A stretch of DNA of 64,000 nt from Pelagimonas phthalicica (GCF_004364805.1 NZ_SOAP01000002.1:744001-808000), one strand, 5' to 3'; shown: positions 24,675-33,769, counted from the first letter of the stretch. Numbers and translations are program-made. Notes: generated from the letters alone by a model not told the origin.

Positions 24675-25559
24675 TCAGGAGGCGTTAAAGATCTTGGTGA
24701 TGTTGCCCCCCAGCGCGGCGTTGAAGTCACCTTCGCTTTGCTGTTTGGACAGGCCTTCGGTCAGCGCGCGGCTGAAAGAGGCGATCATCTTGGGCTGGCG
24801 CGACAGACGATCACAGGCTTCCTCGGTGGAATAACCGCCTGACAGGGCGACAACGCGCATAACGCGGGGGTGATCGGCCAGCTTGTCATACAGACCGTCC
24901 TGCGTCGGGATGGTCAGTTTCAGCATCACATCCTGCCCGTCCTCCAACGCATCCAGCTGCGCCAGGATTTCGGATTTCAGGATGTCTTCGGCTTCGGCCT
25001 TGGTCGGCGAGCTGATATTGACCTCGGGTTCGATGATCGGAACGAGACCGGCGGCGACCACCTCTTTGCCCAGCTCAAACTGCTGCGCGACAACCGCCTT
25101 GATGCCCTCAGCATTGGCTTCGTGGATGACCGAACGCTCTTTGGTGCCAAAAATGCCAAAGCCCTTGGCGTCGGCCAGAGTTTCGGACAGGCCCGGGATC
25201 GGCTTCATCAGCTGCACGCCATTGGCCTGATCCTCAAGGCCTTTGTCGATCTTGAGGAAAGGCACGATGCCGCGATCTTCCCACAGCAATTGTGCCGTTG
25301 GCTTGCCGTTGATCTCGCCCCGCATGGTGCGTTCGAACAGGATCGCGCCGATGACTTTTTCATTGGTGAAATCCGGTGCCAGAATGATACGGGCGCGCAT
25401 GGCGTGGATCTCGTCAAACATGGCCTCTTCGCCATCATACATGTCGGCCGTCACACCATAAAGGCCCAAGGCCTTGGGGGTGGAACCACCCGACTGGTCA
25501 AGCGCGGCGATAAAGCCCTTGCCCGAGGCCATCTGTTCCGATTGCTTCTCAAATGCCAT
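24675..25559 (-). CDS. class I fructose-bisphosphate aldolase
   Basis: 294 aa Schiff-base aldolase of central carbon metabolism (fructose 1,6-bisphosphate to DHAP + GAP). Matching segments: GFIAALDQSGGSTPKAL, FDEIHAMRARII, FLKIDKGLEDQANG, LVPIIEPEVNI, MLKLTIPTQ (likely Schiff-base Lys) and VALSGGYSTEEAC. This is the short bacterial class I type seen in Rhodobacteraceae. The start at 25559 (MAFEKQSEQM) follows GAGGACCAAAC; a 19-codon longer frame is less likely. Monocistronic, with its own terminator. Confidence 0.93.
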   Translation of the reverse strand: MAFEKQSEQMASGKGFIAALDQSGGSTPKALGLYGVTADMYDGEEAMFDEIHAMRARIILAPDFTNEKVIGAILFERTMRGEINGKPTAQLLWEDRGIVPFLKIDKGLEDQANGVQLMKPIPGLSETLADAKGFGIFGTKERSVIHEANAEGIKAVVAQQFELGKEVVAAGLVPIIEPEVNISSPTKAEAEDILKSEILAQLDALEDGQDVMLKLTIPTQDGLYDKLADHPRVMRVVALSGGYSTEEACDRLSRQPKMIASFSRALTEGLSKQQSEGDFNAALGGNITKIFNAS

Positions 25560-25727
25560 GTTTGGTCCTCGCTGGAAAACGTCTTTGCGCCCTCCTTTAC
25601 CCGAGGCTTGCGCCATATGGTAGTGCGAGATCAGGGGTTTAGCGCTAACGCGCGCTGTTAGGATTTATTTGGTGAGGAAATTAATTTGGGTCGAAATTTA
25701 TACACTCGGGCTTTGATGAAATTGACC

Positions 25728-25830
25728 CCGGATTGCTTGCAATCCGGTTCGCACCCGACCCGCCCCAAGGGCGGGTGCGAAATTTGACTGGCGCAGTTCC
25801 TTTAAAAACTTGTATTCGAAGCAAAGGAAC
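25728..25830. repeat. array of three perfect hairpins in an intergenic region
   Basis: Within the 346-base gap between the P450 and aldolase genes lie CCGGATTGC/GCAATCCGG (25728-25747, loop 2), TTCGCACCCG/CGGGTGCGAA (25748-25781) and GTTCCTTT/AAAGGAAC (25796-25830). The first two abut directly. The middle one holds the CCGCC...GGCGGGxTGCG...AATTT pattern also seen near 34313 and 43536. No coding potential. Could be an RNA leader, a terminator cluster or a decayed mobile repeat. Confidence 0.6.
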
Positions 25831-25905
25831 CGCTAGCCGGATAACCGCCCTCGGGACGGGCGCGAACCTACCGTTGCGCAATAGTTGCTCAATTTTAGTT
25901 TTGTA

Positions 25906-27264
25906 CTAGCGCCAACTCACTCTTAGCCATATCCCATCCCGCGCGCGCACGGTCAGATGGGCCTCAGGGATCGGATCTTTGCCCGGAACGCGTTCAACCC
26001 TGAGGTCGCGCAACAGCACCGCCAACAGCAGCACACCTTCGACCATGGCAAATCCCGCACCGGTGCAAACACGCGGCCCGGCAGAGAATGGCAGATAGGC
26101 GTCGCGCCCGCAGGTCTTGGCCTCTTCGCCCTGCCAGCGTTCGGGTTTGAACGCGTCCGGGTCCGACCAGATGCGATCATGGCGGTGCAAATGCCAGGGG
26201 CTCAGCACGATTTGCGCGCCAACAGGGACCTTGCGGTCGCGAAACTGTTCCGGACAAGTCGCCTCGCGCACCATCATCGGGACCGGCGGGTAAAGGCGCA
26301 GGGTTTCGCGAAAGATATCGCGGGTCAGGCGCAGTTTGGAAACCTCGGAAAACGCGCCGGTCAAACCGAGTGATTGCGCCTCATCCGCCAACCTATCCTG
26401 CCAATCGGGATAAAGCGCCATCAGGTAAAGCGCCCAAGCCAGCGCGCTGGCGCTGGTTTCGTGGCCGGCCAGGAAAAAGATCGCCACCTGATCGACCATC
26501 TCCTCAGAGGTAAAGGTCTCGCCCGTTTCCGGGTCCTTGGTGGTCATGATCTTGGTGGCCAGATCATCCGGTGAGGTACCTGCCTGGATCTCGCCCATAC
26601 GCTTGTCGGTCAACTGCCTGATCAGCCCGCGAATACGCTTGGCGGCGGCCTTGGTATCGCGGCGGAAAAACCGCGGCATCCAGCGCGGCAGGGGCAGAAA
26701 GGCCGCGACATTCAGGATTGGCTGGCTGCGCTGATAGGCGCGAAATTCGCGAAAGACTTCGCTGGCAATCTCATCCTCGATCGGAATGGAAAACAGCGTG
26801 CGAAAGATCACATCCGCCGCCGCATGACTGGCGATTTCTTCGATCTCGACCTCTTGCCCGACCTGCGCGGCCAGACGTTTTTGCGCCGCAAGGCTAGCCT
26901 GCCACATGGCCGGATAGGTGTCGCGCAGCCGCCCGCCCTCAAAAGCCGGATCGATGATGCGACGCTGGCGCAGCCAGGTTTCGCCATTGGTCAGGAACAC
27001 CGACTCCCCCAGCAAGGGCCGCAGACCTTCGGAAATCCGCCCGGATTTGGGGAAATCCATCGGGCGCTCTTTGAGCACGGTTTTGAGCAGTTCGGGTTGG
27101 TTTATCAGGAAAGAGCGGAAAAATGGGGTGCGAAACTCGGCCATCCACGCATGATAAAGCTTGGCCGGTTGCGCGCTGAGGATATCCTGACGAAACAGCT
27201 TGGCATATTGGCGCAAGCTCACCCGCCCCTCGCGCGCCTTGGGTTTTGGTGGCAATTCGGTCAT
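25906..27264 (-). CDS. cytochrome P450
   Basis: 452 aa haem-thiolate monooxygenase. I-helix oxygen motif FFLAGHETSASALAW, K-helix ETLR (ExxR), the PERW segment, and the haem-binding loop FSAGPRVCTGAGFA with the Cys ligand near residue 400. There is no membrane anchor, so it is a soluble bacterial type; it resembles the branch that also includes fatty-acid hydroxylase-like P450s. No ferredoxin or reductase gene is adjacent. Its start overlaps the stop of the upstream membrane hydrolase (ATGA), so the two are translated together and probably share a substrate route. Substrate unknown. Confidence 0.94.
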   Translation of the reverse strand: MTELPPKPKAREGRVSLRQYAKLFRQDILSAQPAKLYHAWMAEFRTPFFRSFLINQPELLKTVLKERPMDFPKSGRISEGLRPLLGESVFLTNGETWLRQRRIIDPAFEGGRLRDTYPAMWQASLAAQKRLAAQVGQEVEIEEIASHAAADVIFRTLFSIPIEDEIASEVFREFRAYQRSQPILNVAAFLPLPRWMPRFFRRDTKAAAKRIRGLIRQLTDKRMGEIQAGTSPDDLATKIMTTKDPETGETFTSEEMVDQVAIFFLAGHETSASALAWALYLMALYPDWQDRLADEAQSLGLTGAFSEVSKLRLTRDIFRETLRLYPPVPMMVREATCPEQFRDRKVPVGAQIVLSPWHLHRHDRIWSDPDAFKPERWQGEEAKTCGRDAYLPFSAGPRVCTGAGFAMVEGVLLLAVLLRDLRVERVPGKDPIPEAHLTVRARDGIWLRVSWR

Positions 27265-28502
27265 TCCGCCATATCCGTGAATTTCGACACCGCATGGTCG
27301 ATGCGGCTCGCCGAGGGCGGCCTGTCAGCATAGCGATCGCACAGCAGAACCGGCCCGGCGGTGATCTGGAAATAGTCGTAATCCAGCGGGTTATCAAAGG
27401 CGCAGAGATATTGGAAATGCAGCCTGAAAAAGCGCCAACGCAGTTCCTTCCAGCGCGCGGGGCTGAGCGATTTGGTGAACTGGGCTGAGAACACCAGCGG
27501 CCATTTCTTATCCTCTGGAGCAACGCCAGAGACCGAGACCGGATCACACAGCGCAAAGGCGCAGCCGTCACCAGGTGCAGTGACATCGACCCAGGCGAGT
27601 TCATCCCGCGCGCTGAGATAATGCAAATCGGCGCGCAAACGTTTGGCATCGCGCAGGAAAGACACCATCGGCACCACCTGCCCCAGGCTGAGAAACGCCA
27701 GTTTCGGCCCCTCGGCGGGCACGCGCCCGGCCCGGATCAGGTCGGCCAGAACCGAGACCGCCAGATGCGCGCCCGAGCTGTGCCCGACAACAAGAACCTC
27801 ATCAACGTCGCTTTGCAGGGCTGCGGCAATTGCCTCGCCGAACTCGGTCAACCGCCCCTCAAGCTCCGGAGGATTGGCCCCACGAAAGCGCGCCGAATAG
27901 GCATAGTCATGCATCAGATAGTAAACGAATGTCTTGCCATCCTTGGCCTTGAACCAGCGCAACAGCGCATAGCCCGCGCCAATGCCCAAGGCCCAGCCCA
28001 GCAGGGTCGCAAGCGCCCCCAGCCAAGGCGTGGTCAAGCTGACAAGCCCAACCACAAGCCATGCCACAAGCAGCGCCAGCAAGGCCTGCAGGATCAGCGC
28101 CCCAACCGGGTAAAGCGCGGCAATCACCGGCCCCTTGCGCAGCCGCATCAAGCGCCAAAGCGCGCCGGTGGCGATATATTCCCAAGCCGTGCGCAGCATC
28201 TGGCCATAGGTCGCCGCAATGGTGTTGGACATGCTGTCGCGCACAATGTCCGACCAGACCAGCACGTCAAACTCGGCCGCGACCTGCGCGCCATCAATCT
28301 CCCCACCCACATGCCAGCCATAGGCCGCCCCGCCGGATTTGGGCTTTAACGCGATCTCATAGCCGGAAATCTGCGCCTGCGCTGCGCCCTCTTTTCGATA
28401 GAGCTCGCGGTAGCGGCGTGGATGAATGGGGTCATAGCCCGGGATGTAGAAAACCCGGCGCTCGCGCACGCTGTGATCATCTGAGTTCTGCTGCGGGCCC
28501 AT
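27261..28502 (-). CDS. membrane-embedded alpha/beta hydrolase-like protein
   Basis: 413 aa. The N-terminus starts with RRVFYIPGYDP, the first strand and oxyanion turn of an alpha/beta hydrolase. Two long hydrophobic segments occupy residues 125-180 as an insertion. The nucleophile elbow VVGHSSGAHLAVSVL lies near residue 240. A candidate catalytic His is in the C-terminal part, but I cannot place it. So this is a serine hydrolase split by a membrane hairpin. The ATG at 28502 begins just before the first strand; a TTG 48 bases upstream is possible. Coupled to the P450 by a 4-base overlap; the pair looks like a lipid- or ester-modifying unit, which is inference. Confidence 0.72.
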   Translation of the reverse strand: MGPQQNSDDHSVRERRVFYIPGYDPIHPRRYRELYRKEGAAQAQISGYEIALKPKSGGAAYGWHVGGEIDGAQVAAEFDVLVWSDIVRDSMSNTIAATYGQMLRTAWEYIATGALWRLMRLRKGPVIAALYPVGALILQALLALLVAWLVVGLVSLTTPWLGALATLLGWALGIGAGYALLRWFKAKDGKTFVYYLMHDYAYSARFRGANPPELEGRLTEFGEAIAAALQSDVDEVLVVGHSSGAHLAVSVLADLIRAGRVPAEGPKLAFLSLGQVVPMVSFLRDAKRLRADLHYLSARDELAWVDVTAPGDGCAFALCDPVSVSGVAPEDKKWPLVFSAQFTKSLSPARWKELRWRFFRLHFQYLCAFDNPLDYDYFQITAGPVLLCDRYADRPPSASRIDHAVSKFTDMAE

Positions 28503-28570
28503 ACACGTGTACCTTGTTCCGGCGTTAAGGTTAACGCGCCTTTCCGGCAAGAGTAAGACATGAATGAGGA

Positions 28571-28600
28571 AAGCCGGATCTGATTGACCCGGCTTAGCGT
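28571..28600 (-). terminator. intrinsic terminator after ccdA
   Basis: AAGCCGG / CCGGCTT with an 11-base loop; read on the minus strand it is followed by TCCTC, so the U-tract is weak. It lies between the ccdA stop (28629) and the hydrolase start (28502). Confidence 0.55.
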
Positions 28601-28628
28601 GGTTTTGGTTAATCTTGGGTGTTTGGAT

Positions 28629-29372
28629 TTACCCCAGAGCCGCCAAAAACGGGAAGGTATCGAGCAGCCAGAAGGACATGGCCGAAAAACCGCCGGTCAG
28701 CATCAGCAAACCAATCGTCCAAAGCAGAAGGCCCATGGCGCGCTCAATCTGTTCCATATGGCGCTTCATCCAGTTCAGCGCCCCGGTCAGGCGGTGCAGA
28801 AAGGCCGCGACCAGCAGGAATGGTACCGACAATCCCACAGCATAGACCGCCAACAGCGAGGTGCCGCGCAGGATGGAGCCCTCCGAGGCGGCCAAGGTCA
28901 GGATCGACCCCAACTGCGGGCCAATGCAGGGCGTCCAGCCAAAGGCAAAGGCCAAGCCCAGCAGATAGGCACCAAAGGCACTGCCTCCGCGATCACCCGC
29001 ATCCAGACGCGCCTCGCGATCCAGGAAACCGATCCGGTAGATACCGACAAAATGCGCGCCAAAGATCATCACGATGATCCCGGCCCCGGTGTTCAGCCAG
29101 CTTTGATACTGCAACAAGGCCATGCCCGCCGCCGAGGCCGCCATGCCCAGGATCAAAAACACAGTCGACAGCCCCAGCACAAAAAACACGGCTGGCACAA
29201 TAGCGCGGCGGCTGTTTTGCCCCAGATCACCCATGGATACACCGCTCATATAGGCAAGGTAAGGCGGCACAACCGGCAGCACGCAGGGGCTGAGAAAGGA
29301 CAAGAGACCGGCCAGCAGCGCCACAAACATGGCGGGCAGCAGGGATGCGTCGATGATTTCGATTCCAAACAT
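28629..29372 (-). CDS. ccdA: CcdA-type thiol-disulfide membrane transporter
   Basis: 247 aa with six predicted helices. The two conserved redox cysteines are in LSPCVLPVVPPYL and FGWTPCIGPQLG. CcdA carries electrons from cytoplasmic thioredoxin across the membrane for cytochrome c maturation and related periplasmic thiol reduction, consistent with the c-type cytochromes in this window. The start at 29372 (MFGIEIIDASLLPAM) gives the usual N-terminus; the upstream extension looks non-coding. Divergent from tusA by 93 bases. Confidence 0.92.
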   Translation of the reverse strand: MFGIEIIDASLLPAMFVALLAGLLSFLSPCVLPVVPPYLAYMSGVSMGDLGQNSRRAIVPAVFFVLGLSTVFLILGMAASAAGMALLQYQSWLNTGAGIIVMIFGAHFVGIYRIGFLDREARLDAGDRGGSAFGAYLLGLAFAFGWTPCIGPQLGSILTLAASEGSILRGTSLLAVYAVGLSVPFLLVAAFLHRLTGALNWMKRHMEQIERAMGLLLWTIGLLMLTGGFSAMSFWLLDTFPFLAALG

Positions 29373-29465
29373 ATTTCCGACATAGGCCATCCGCGCGCGG
29401 GCGTCACTGGCACAGGCGGTCACATCCGCGTGGACCTTTTGTAACACCCGCGCTATCTGAGGGTC

Positions 29466-29699
29466 ATGACGACGGAAAACATCATTGAACTAGACTGTCT
29501 CGGGCTGCTCTGCCCCCTGCCCGTTCTGAAAACCCGCAAGCGGTTGCAGAGCCTTGAGGCGGGTGATTTGCTGCTTGTAAAAACCGACGACCCGGCCGCG
29601 GTGATCGACATGCCGCATTATTGCAATGAAAGCGGTCATGAGCTGGTCGAAAGCCGCGAAGACGGCGCGGTGATGATCTGGGTTCTCAGGAAGGTTTGA
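29466..29699 (+). CDS. tusA: TusA-family sulfur carrier
   Basis: 77 aa. The N-terminal LDCLGLLCPLPVLKTRKRL contains the CPxP motif, whose Cys carries persulfide sulfur in TusA-family proteins (tRNA thiolation, molybdenum cofactor assembly). Length and the alpha/beta layout (DLLLVKTDDPAAVID...DGAVMIWVLRK) match. Its last 14 bases overlap the convergent phosphotransferase gene. Which sulfur route it serves here is not shown; the nearby molybdoenzyme is one user. Confidence 0.9.
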   Translation: MTTENIIELDCLGLLCPLPVLKTRKRLQSLEAGDLLLVKTDDPAAVIDMPHYCNESGHELVESREDGAVMIWVLRKV

Positions 29700-30225
29700 A
29701 CAGGCGGCTTTGCTGGGTCGGGGCGTTCAGCGCCTCGGTGATGACCTGGCAGTTGACACTGACATCAGCGTCCCCATCGACCTCAAGATCATAGCGCAAC
29801 CCCTTATGTGTGTTGTGAAAGTCCTGCTCTGCACTGCCAACCTTACGGTCACCCCGCACCTTTTCCCGCCTTTTCAGCGCCTCCAACTGACAATGGACGC
29901 CAACAAACAAAACCTTTTGCCCGGCGAGCAAATCGCGCAAATGCTCCAGCCATCCGGGCGTGTCGAGGATATGTTCCAGGATCACATTGTTCCCAGCACT
30001 GGCCACCGCCGCAATTGAGCGATGGAACCCGTCAAAGACCTTGGCGCGATGAGTTTTCCAATCCAGGTCTTGGCTGTGAAAACGCGCCACGGGCAGCGTG
30101 CCGCCATCGCGCAAATGATCAATGGACAGATGCCAATAGGGTTCTGGCAGATGCGCTTGCAAGGCCCGCGCGAGGGTGGATTTGCCGCTGCTAGAGGCGC
30201 CGTGAAGAAAGATGATCTGACTCAT
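29686..30225 (-). CDS. CPT-like P-loop phosphotransferase
   Basis: 179 aa. P-loop IIFLHGASSSGKSTLARAL at the N-terminus, then HLSIDHLRDG (acidic residue) and the VGVHCQLEALKRREKVRGDR lid segment. This matches the chloramphenicol phosphotransferase-like family; most members away from antibiotic producers have unknown substrates, so resistance should not be assumed. ATG follows GGAGGGACC. Downstream of rne on the same strand, but after rne's terminator. Confidence 0.82.
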   Translation of the reverse strand: MSQIIFLHGASSSGKSTLARALQAHLPEPYWHLSIDHLRDGGTLPVARFHSQDLDWKTHRAKVFDGFHRSIAAVASAGNNVILEHILDTPGWLEHLRDLLAGQKVLFVGVHCQLEALKRREKVRGDRKVGSAEQDFHNTHKGLRYDLEVDGDADVSVNCQVITEALNAPTQQSRLFKPS

Positions 30226-30241
30226 GGTCCCTCCATATACA

Positions 30242-30271
30242 AAAACCCCCGGCGCGAAGACCGGGGGTTTT
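30242..30271 (-). terminator. intrinsic terminator of rne
   Basis: Perfect 11-bp stem AAAACCCCCGG / CCGGGGGTTTT with an 8-base loop. On the minus strand it is followed by TTGTATAT. It lies 9 bases after the rne stop. Confidence 0.9.
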
Positions 30272-30280
30272 CTTGTTTGA

Positions 30281-33200
30281 TCAGCGTCCTAGGGACCACC
30301 AGCCGCGCCGTTTGGGCTTGGCGTCCTCGGTGGTGGCCTCGGCGGGTTCCGCGACCGGTTCGCTTGCCTCGGCGGCAACCGGTTCCGGTTCGGCAGACAC
30401 AGGTTCGGCCTCCGCCACATCAGCCGCTGCTTCGGGGGCTGGCGTGCCGACCACTTCTGCGATCACATCCGCGGCTTTGCGGCGTGTGCGGCGTGGTTTG
30501 GCTTTGGCCTCCTCGGCAGTTGTATCCTCAGCCGGGGCTTCTTCGGCTTTTGGCTCTTCAACCGGGGCAGGTTCGACCGATTCTGCCGCTTCGGCAACCT
30601 CTTCCGAGGCAGGCTCTTGGGCAGGAGCGTCTTGTGCTTCGGCGGCTTCGGCCTCAACGGCTGGCTCTGCATCGGCAACTGCCTCGGCTGCAGGTTCTGC
30701 CTCGGCACCCTCTGCAGGAGCAGCTTCAGCCTGCGCCTCACCCTCTTTGGGCTCTGCCGTTTCGGTGGCCTCTGCCCCCTCATCCGACTTCTTGCGCGAG
30801 CGCGAGCGGCGTGAGCGGCGCTTCTTGGGCTTTTCTTCACCCTCTGCGGCCTCAACAGGTTTGTCCTCCGCGGCCTCTGACGCGTCGGCTTCCTCAGCTT
30901 CGGGTTTGGCCTCCGCCTCACCAGCGTCGTCGGCCTTATCGTCTGCCCCGTTCTCGGCCCCATCCTCGCGGGATTTGCCACCACGGCGACGACGACGACG
31001 GCGACGCTTCTTGGGCTTATCATCCTCCGAAGCCTCTTCGACTTCGGGCTTTTCTGCCTCTTCGGCCTCGGCCTCTTCGTCGATCAGATCCATCAGCGAA
31101 GTATCAACCGACACAACCGGAGCCGAGGCATCAGGCACGACGCGGGTCGCGGTCTTGAACTTCTCGATCGAGAAATCAGGTGCAACCAGATGCGGATCCC
31201 CCTCAACCCGGACCGACATGCCATAGCGCGCCTCGATCTGGGCGATATGTTCGCGCTTTTGGTTCATCAGATAGTTGGCGATGGCCACAGGGCATTTCAC
31301 CAGCACCTCACGCGAGCGGCGACGCGTGCCTTCCTCTTCGATCTGGCGCAGCACCTGCAGTGCCATGCTGTCATCGGAACGGATCAGACCGGTGCCGTGG
31401 CAATGCGGACAAGGCTGGGTGGTCGCCTCGATCATGCCGGGGCGCAGACGTTGCCGCGACATTTCCATCAGGCCAAAGCCCGAGATGCGGCCCACCTGAA
31501 TGCGGGCACGGTCGGTCTTGAGCTTTTCTTTGATGCGCTTTTCGACGGCGGCGTTGTTCTTACGCTCGTCCATATCGATAAAGTCGATGACGATGAGACC
31601 AGCAAGGTCGCGCAGACGCAGCTGGCGCGCCACCTCTTCGGCAGCCTCCAGGTTGGTCTTGAGCGCGGTTTCCTCGATGCTGCCCTCTTTGGTCGCCCGA
31701 CCCGAATTCACATCAATGGCCACCAGTGCTTCGGTCACGCCGATCACAATGTAACCGCCGGATTTCAGCTGCACGGTCGGGTTGAACATGCCGCCAAGAT
31801 AGCTTTCCACCTGATAGCGCGCGAAGAGCGGCATGGATTCAGTGTAATGCTTCACGTTCTTGGCATGGGACGGCATGATCATCTTCATGAAGTCCTTGGC
31901 GATGCGGTAACCGCGTTCGCCCTCGACCATGACCTCGTCAATCTCGCGATTATAGAGATCGCGGATCGAGCGTTTGATCAGGTCGCCCTCTTCATAGATC
32001 TTGGCCGGCGCGATGGATTTCAGCGTCAGCTCGCGGATCTGTTCCCAGAGGCGCTGCAGATATTCATAATCGCGCTTGATCTCGGTCTTGGTGCGCTTGG
32101 CCCCCGCTGTGCGGATGATCAGGCCTGCCCCCTTGGGCACGTCGATCTCATTGGCGATGGATTTCAGCTTGGAGCGGTCCGAAGCATTGGTGATCTTGCG
32201 GCTGATGCCGCCGCCCCGGGCGGTGTTGGGCATCAAGACACAGTAGCGACCGGCCAGTGACAGATATGTGGTCAGAGCCGCGCCTTTATTGCCGCGTTCC
32301 TCTTTGACCACCTGCACCAGCATGATCTGGCGGACCTTAATGACCTCTTGGATCTTGTAGCGACGCGGGCGCGGTTTGCGGCGCGGGCGAATTTCCTCTT
32401 CGGTATCGTCATCCGCAACGGATTCGATGGAGGAATCGCGCTCCGAGGCCTTGGCTTTGGCCTTGGGCTGGTCTTCTTCGTCGCTATCGTCCTCAGAGGC
32501 GTCGGCCTTGACCTCAGCCTCTGCTGTCTCGGCTTTATCCGCATCCTGAGCCTGAGCGTCGGCCTCAGCAGTGTCCGCCTTGTCGGCAGTTTCAGCCGCT
32601 TTTGGGGCGTCTCCTGAGGTCTCAGCTTCCGGAGCCTCCGCCTGCGCGTCTTCTTCGGCAGGGGCTTCTACGGCAACGGCTTCTACCTCGGGTGCCTCCT
32701 CAGCGACAGGAGCTTCGGCCTCGACCGGCTCGGCGGCTTCTTCGGTCTCTGCGGCTGGTTCAGCAGCGTCAGATTCAGGCGACACTTCTTCACCGCCAGC
32801 TTCAACAGCTTCCTGTTCAGCAGCATCTTCTGTAGCAGTTGCCTCACCCTCATCTGCCTTTGCCTCTGCCTCGTCACCTGCGGGCAGGTCTTCTGGATCG
32901 GCGCTGACGACAACCGGCTTATCCTCGGAATCCGCAGCGATAGGACGTTTGGGAGAGGCGTCTTCCTCGCCAGCAGCCTCTTCGCTCACCTCTTCCGGGG
33001 CGTCAACCGCTTCAGCTTCGGCAGTTTCCACCTCTGGCGCGGCCTCAACGGGGGCTTCTTCCGCTTCGGCAGCTTCGGGCGCGTCTACCTCGGCCTCTGC
33101 GACATCCACAGAAGGCTCAGCGACGCTCTCATCCACGATAGGATCCTCTGCCTCGGCAGCTTCCTCAGCTTCAGGCTGAACATCCTCGACCGAATCGATG

Positions 33201-33769
33201 GGCTCAGCGACCGGCGCTTCGGCAACGGTCTCCATCGGCGACAGACCTTCGCCAGGCTCGCCTGCTTCGGTGTCGTCCCCCTCATCAAGGTCGATGGTCT
33301 CCATCCCGCTGATCTCGCGTGGCGCGTCTGCGGGTTTGGGAGCCTCTTCGACGGGCGCAACCTCTGCCGGAGCGTCAGCGACCTTGGTCTCTTTAGCCTC
33401 AGTCTTGGGCTTGCGGCGGGACCGCGAGCGCGAGCGCTTGGGCTTTTCGCGCTCTTCGTCTTCCTCGGCAGCAGCAGCCGCCAGAGCGGCCTCTTCTTCC
33501 ATCAGGGCCTGACGGTCTGCGACCGGGATCTGATAGTAATCCGGGTGGATCTCGGAAAAGGCCAGAAAGCCGTGGCGATTCCCGCCATAATCGACAAAGG
33601 CCGCCTGGAGCGATGGCTCCACACGGGTGACTTTTGCCAGATAAATATTTCCTGCTAGCTGACGCTTGTTCTCCGATTCAAAGTCGAATTCCTCGACCTT
33701 GTTTCCATCGACCACCACAACCCGAGTTTCCTCGGCATGGGTGGCATCAATGAGCATTTTCTTTGCCAT
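30281..33769 (-). CDS. rne: ribonuclease E
   Basis: 1162 aa endoribonuclease and degradosome scaffold. Order: S1 start (KKMLIDATHAEETRVVVVDG, residues 1-85); a huge low-complexity acidic insert with an SRSRSRRK block (about 86-480) that splits the S1 domain; S1 continuation (PRPRRYKIQEVIKVRQIML); 5'-sensor and RNase H-like regions; the DNase I-like catalytic core with VAIDVNSGRA and VIDFIDMD, whose Asp residues bind Mg; zinc link CPHCHGTG; small domain to about residue 900; then an Ala/Glu/Pro-rich tail with a KKRRRRRRRRGG basic RNA-binding block. The insert is far longer than in E. coli. Partner of Hfq (40.1 kb). Confidence 0.97.
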   Translation of the reverse strand: MAKKMLIDATHAEETRVVVVDGNKVEEFDFESENKRQLAGNIYLAKVTRVEPSLQAAFVDYGGNRHGFLAFSEIHPDYYQIPVADRQALMEEEAALAAAAAEEDEEREKPKRSRSRSRRKPKTEAKETKVADAPAEVAPVEEAPKPADAPREISGMETIDLDEGDDTEAGEPGEGLSPMETVAEAPVAEPIDSVEDVQPEAEEAAEAEDPIVDESVAEPSVDVAEAEVDAPEAAEAEEAPVEAAPEVETAEAEAVDAPEEVSEEAAGEEDASPKRPIAADSEDKPVVVSADPEDLPAGDEAEAKADEGEATATEDAAEQEAVEAGGEEVSPESDAAEPAAETEEAAEPVEAEAPVAEEAPEVEAVAVEAPAEEDAQAEAPEAETSGDAPKAAETADKADTAEADAQAQDADKAETAEAEVKADASEDDSDEEDQPKAKAKASERDSSIESVADDDTEEEIRPRRKPRPRRYKIQEVIKVRQIMLVQVVKEERGNKGAALTTYLSLAGRYCVLMPNTARGGGISRKITNASDRSKLKSIANEIDVPKGAGLIIRTAGAKRTKTEIKRDYEYLQRLWEQIRELTLKSIAPAKIYEEGDLIKRSIRDLYNREIDEVMVEGERGYRIAKDFMKMIMPSHAKNVKHYTESMPLFARYQVESYLGGMFNPTVQLKSGGYIVIGVTEALVAIDVNSGRATKEGSIEETALKTNLEAAEEVARQLRLRDLAGLIVIDFIDMDERKNNAAVEKRIKEKLKTDRARIQVGRISGFGLMEMSRQRLRPGMIEATTQPCPHCHGTGLIRSDDSMALQVLRQIEEEGTRRRSREVLVKCPVAIANYLMNQKREHIAQIEARYGMSVRVEGDPHLVAPDFSIEKFKTATRVVPDASAPVVSVDTSLMDLIDEEAEAEEAEKPEVEEASEDDKPKKRRRRRRRRGGKSREDGAENGADDKADDAGEAEAKPEAEEADASEAAEDKPVEAAEGEEKPKKRRSRRSRSRKKSDEGAEATETAEPKEGEAQAEAAPAEGAEAEPAAEAVADAEPAVEAEAAEAQDAPAQEPASEEVAEAAESVEPAPVEEPKAEEAPAEDTTAEEAKAKPRRTRRKAADVIAEVVGTPAPEAAADVAEAEPVSAEPEPVAAEASEPVAEPAEATTEDAKPKRRGWWSLGR

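Noticed and set aside
29686-30225. Chloramphenicol resistance gene
   Set aside because: The fold matches CPT-like kinases, but most such proteins are not resistance enzymes and there is no mobile or resistance context.
30463-31023. Arg/Pro-rich frame in another phase of rne
   Set aside because: Product of the low-complexity Ala/Glu codons read out of frame; no start site.
31190-32260. 356-codon plus-strand frame opposite rne
   Set aside because: Antisense shadow of the conserved RNase E catalytic core.
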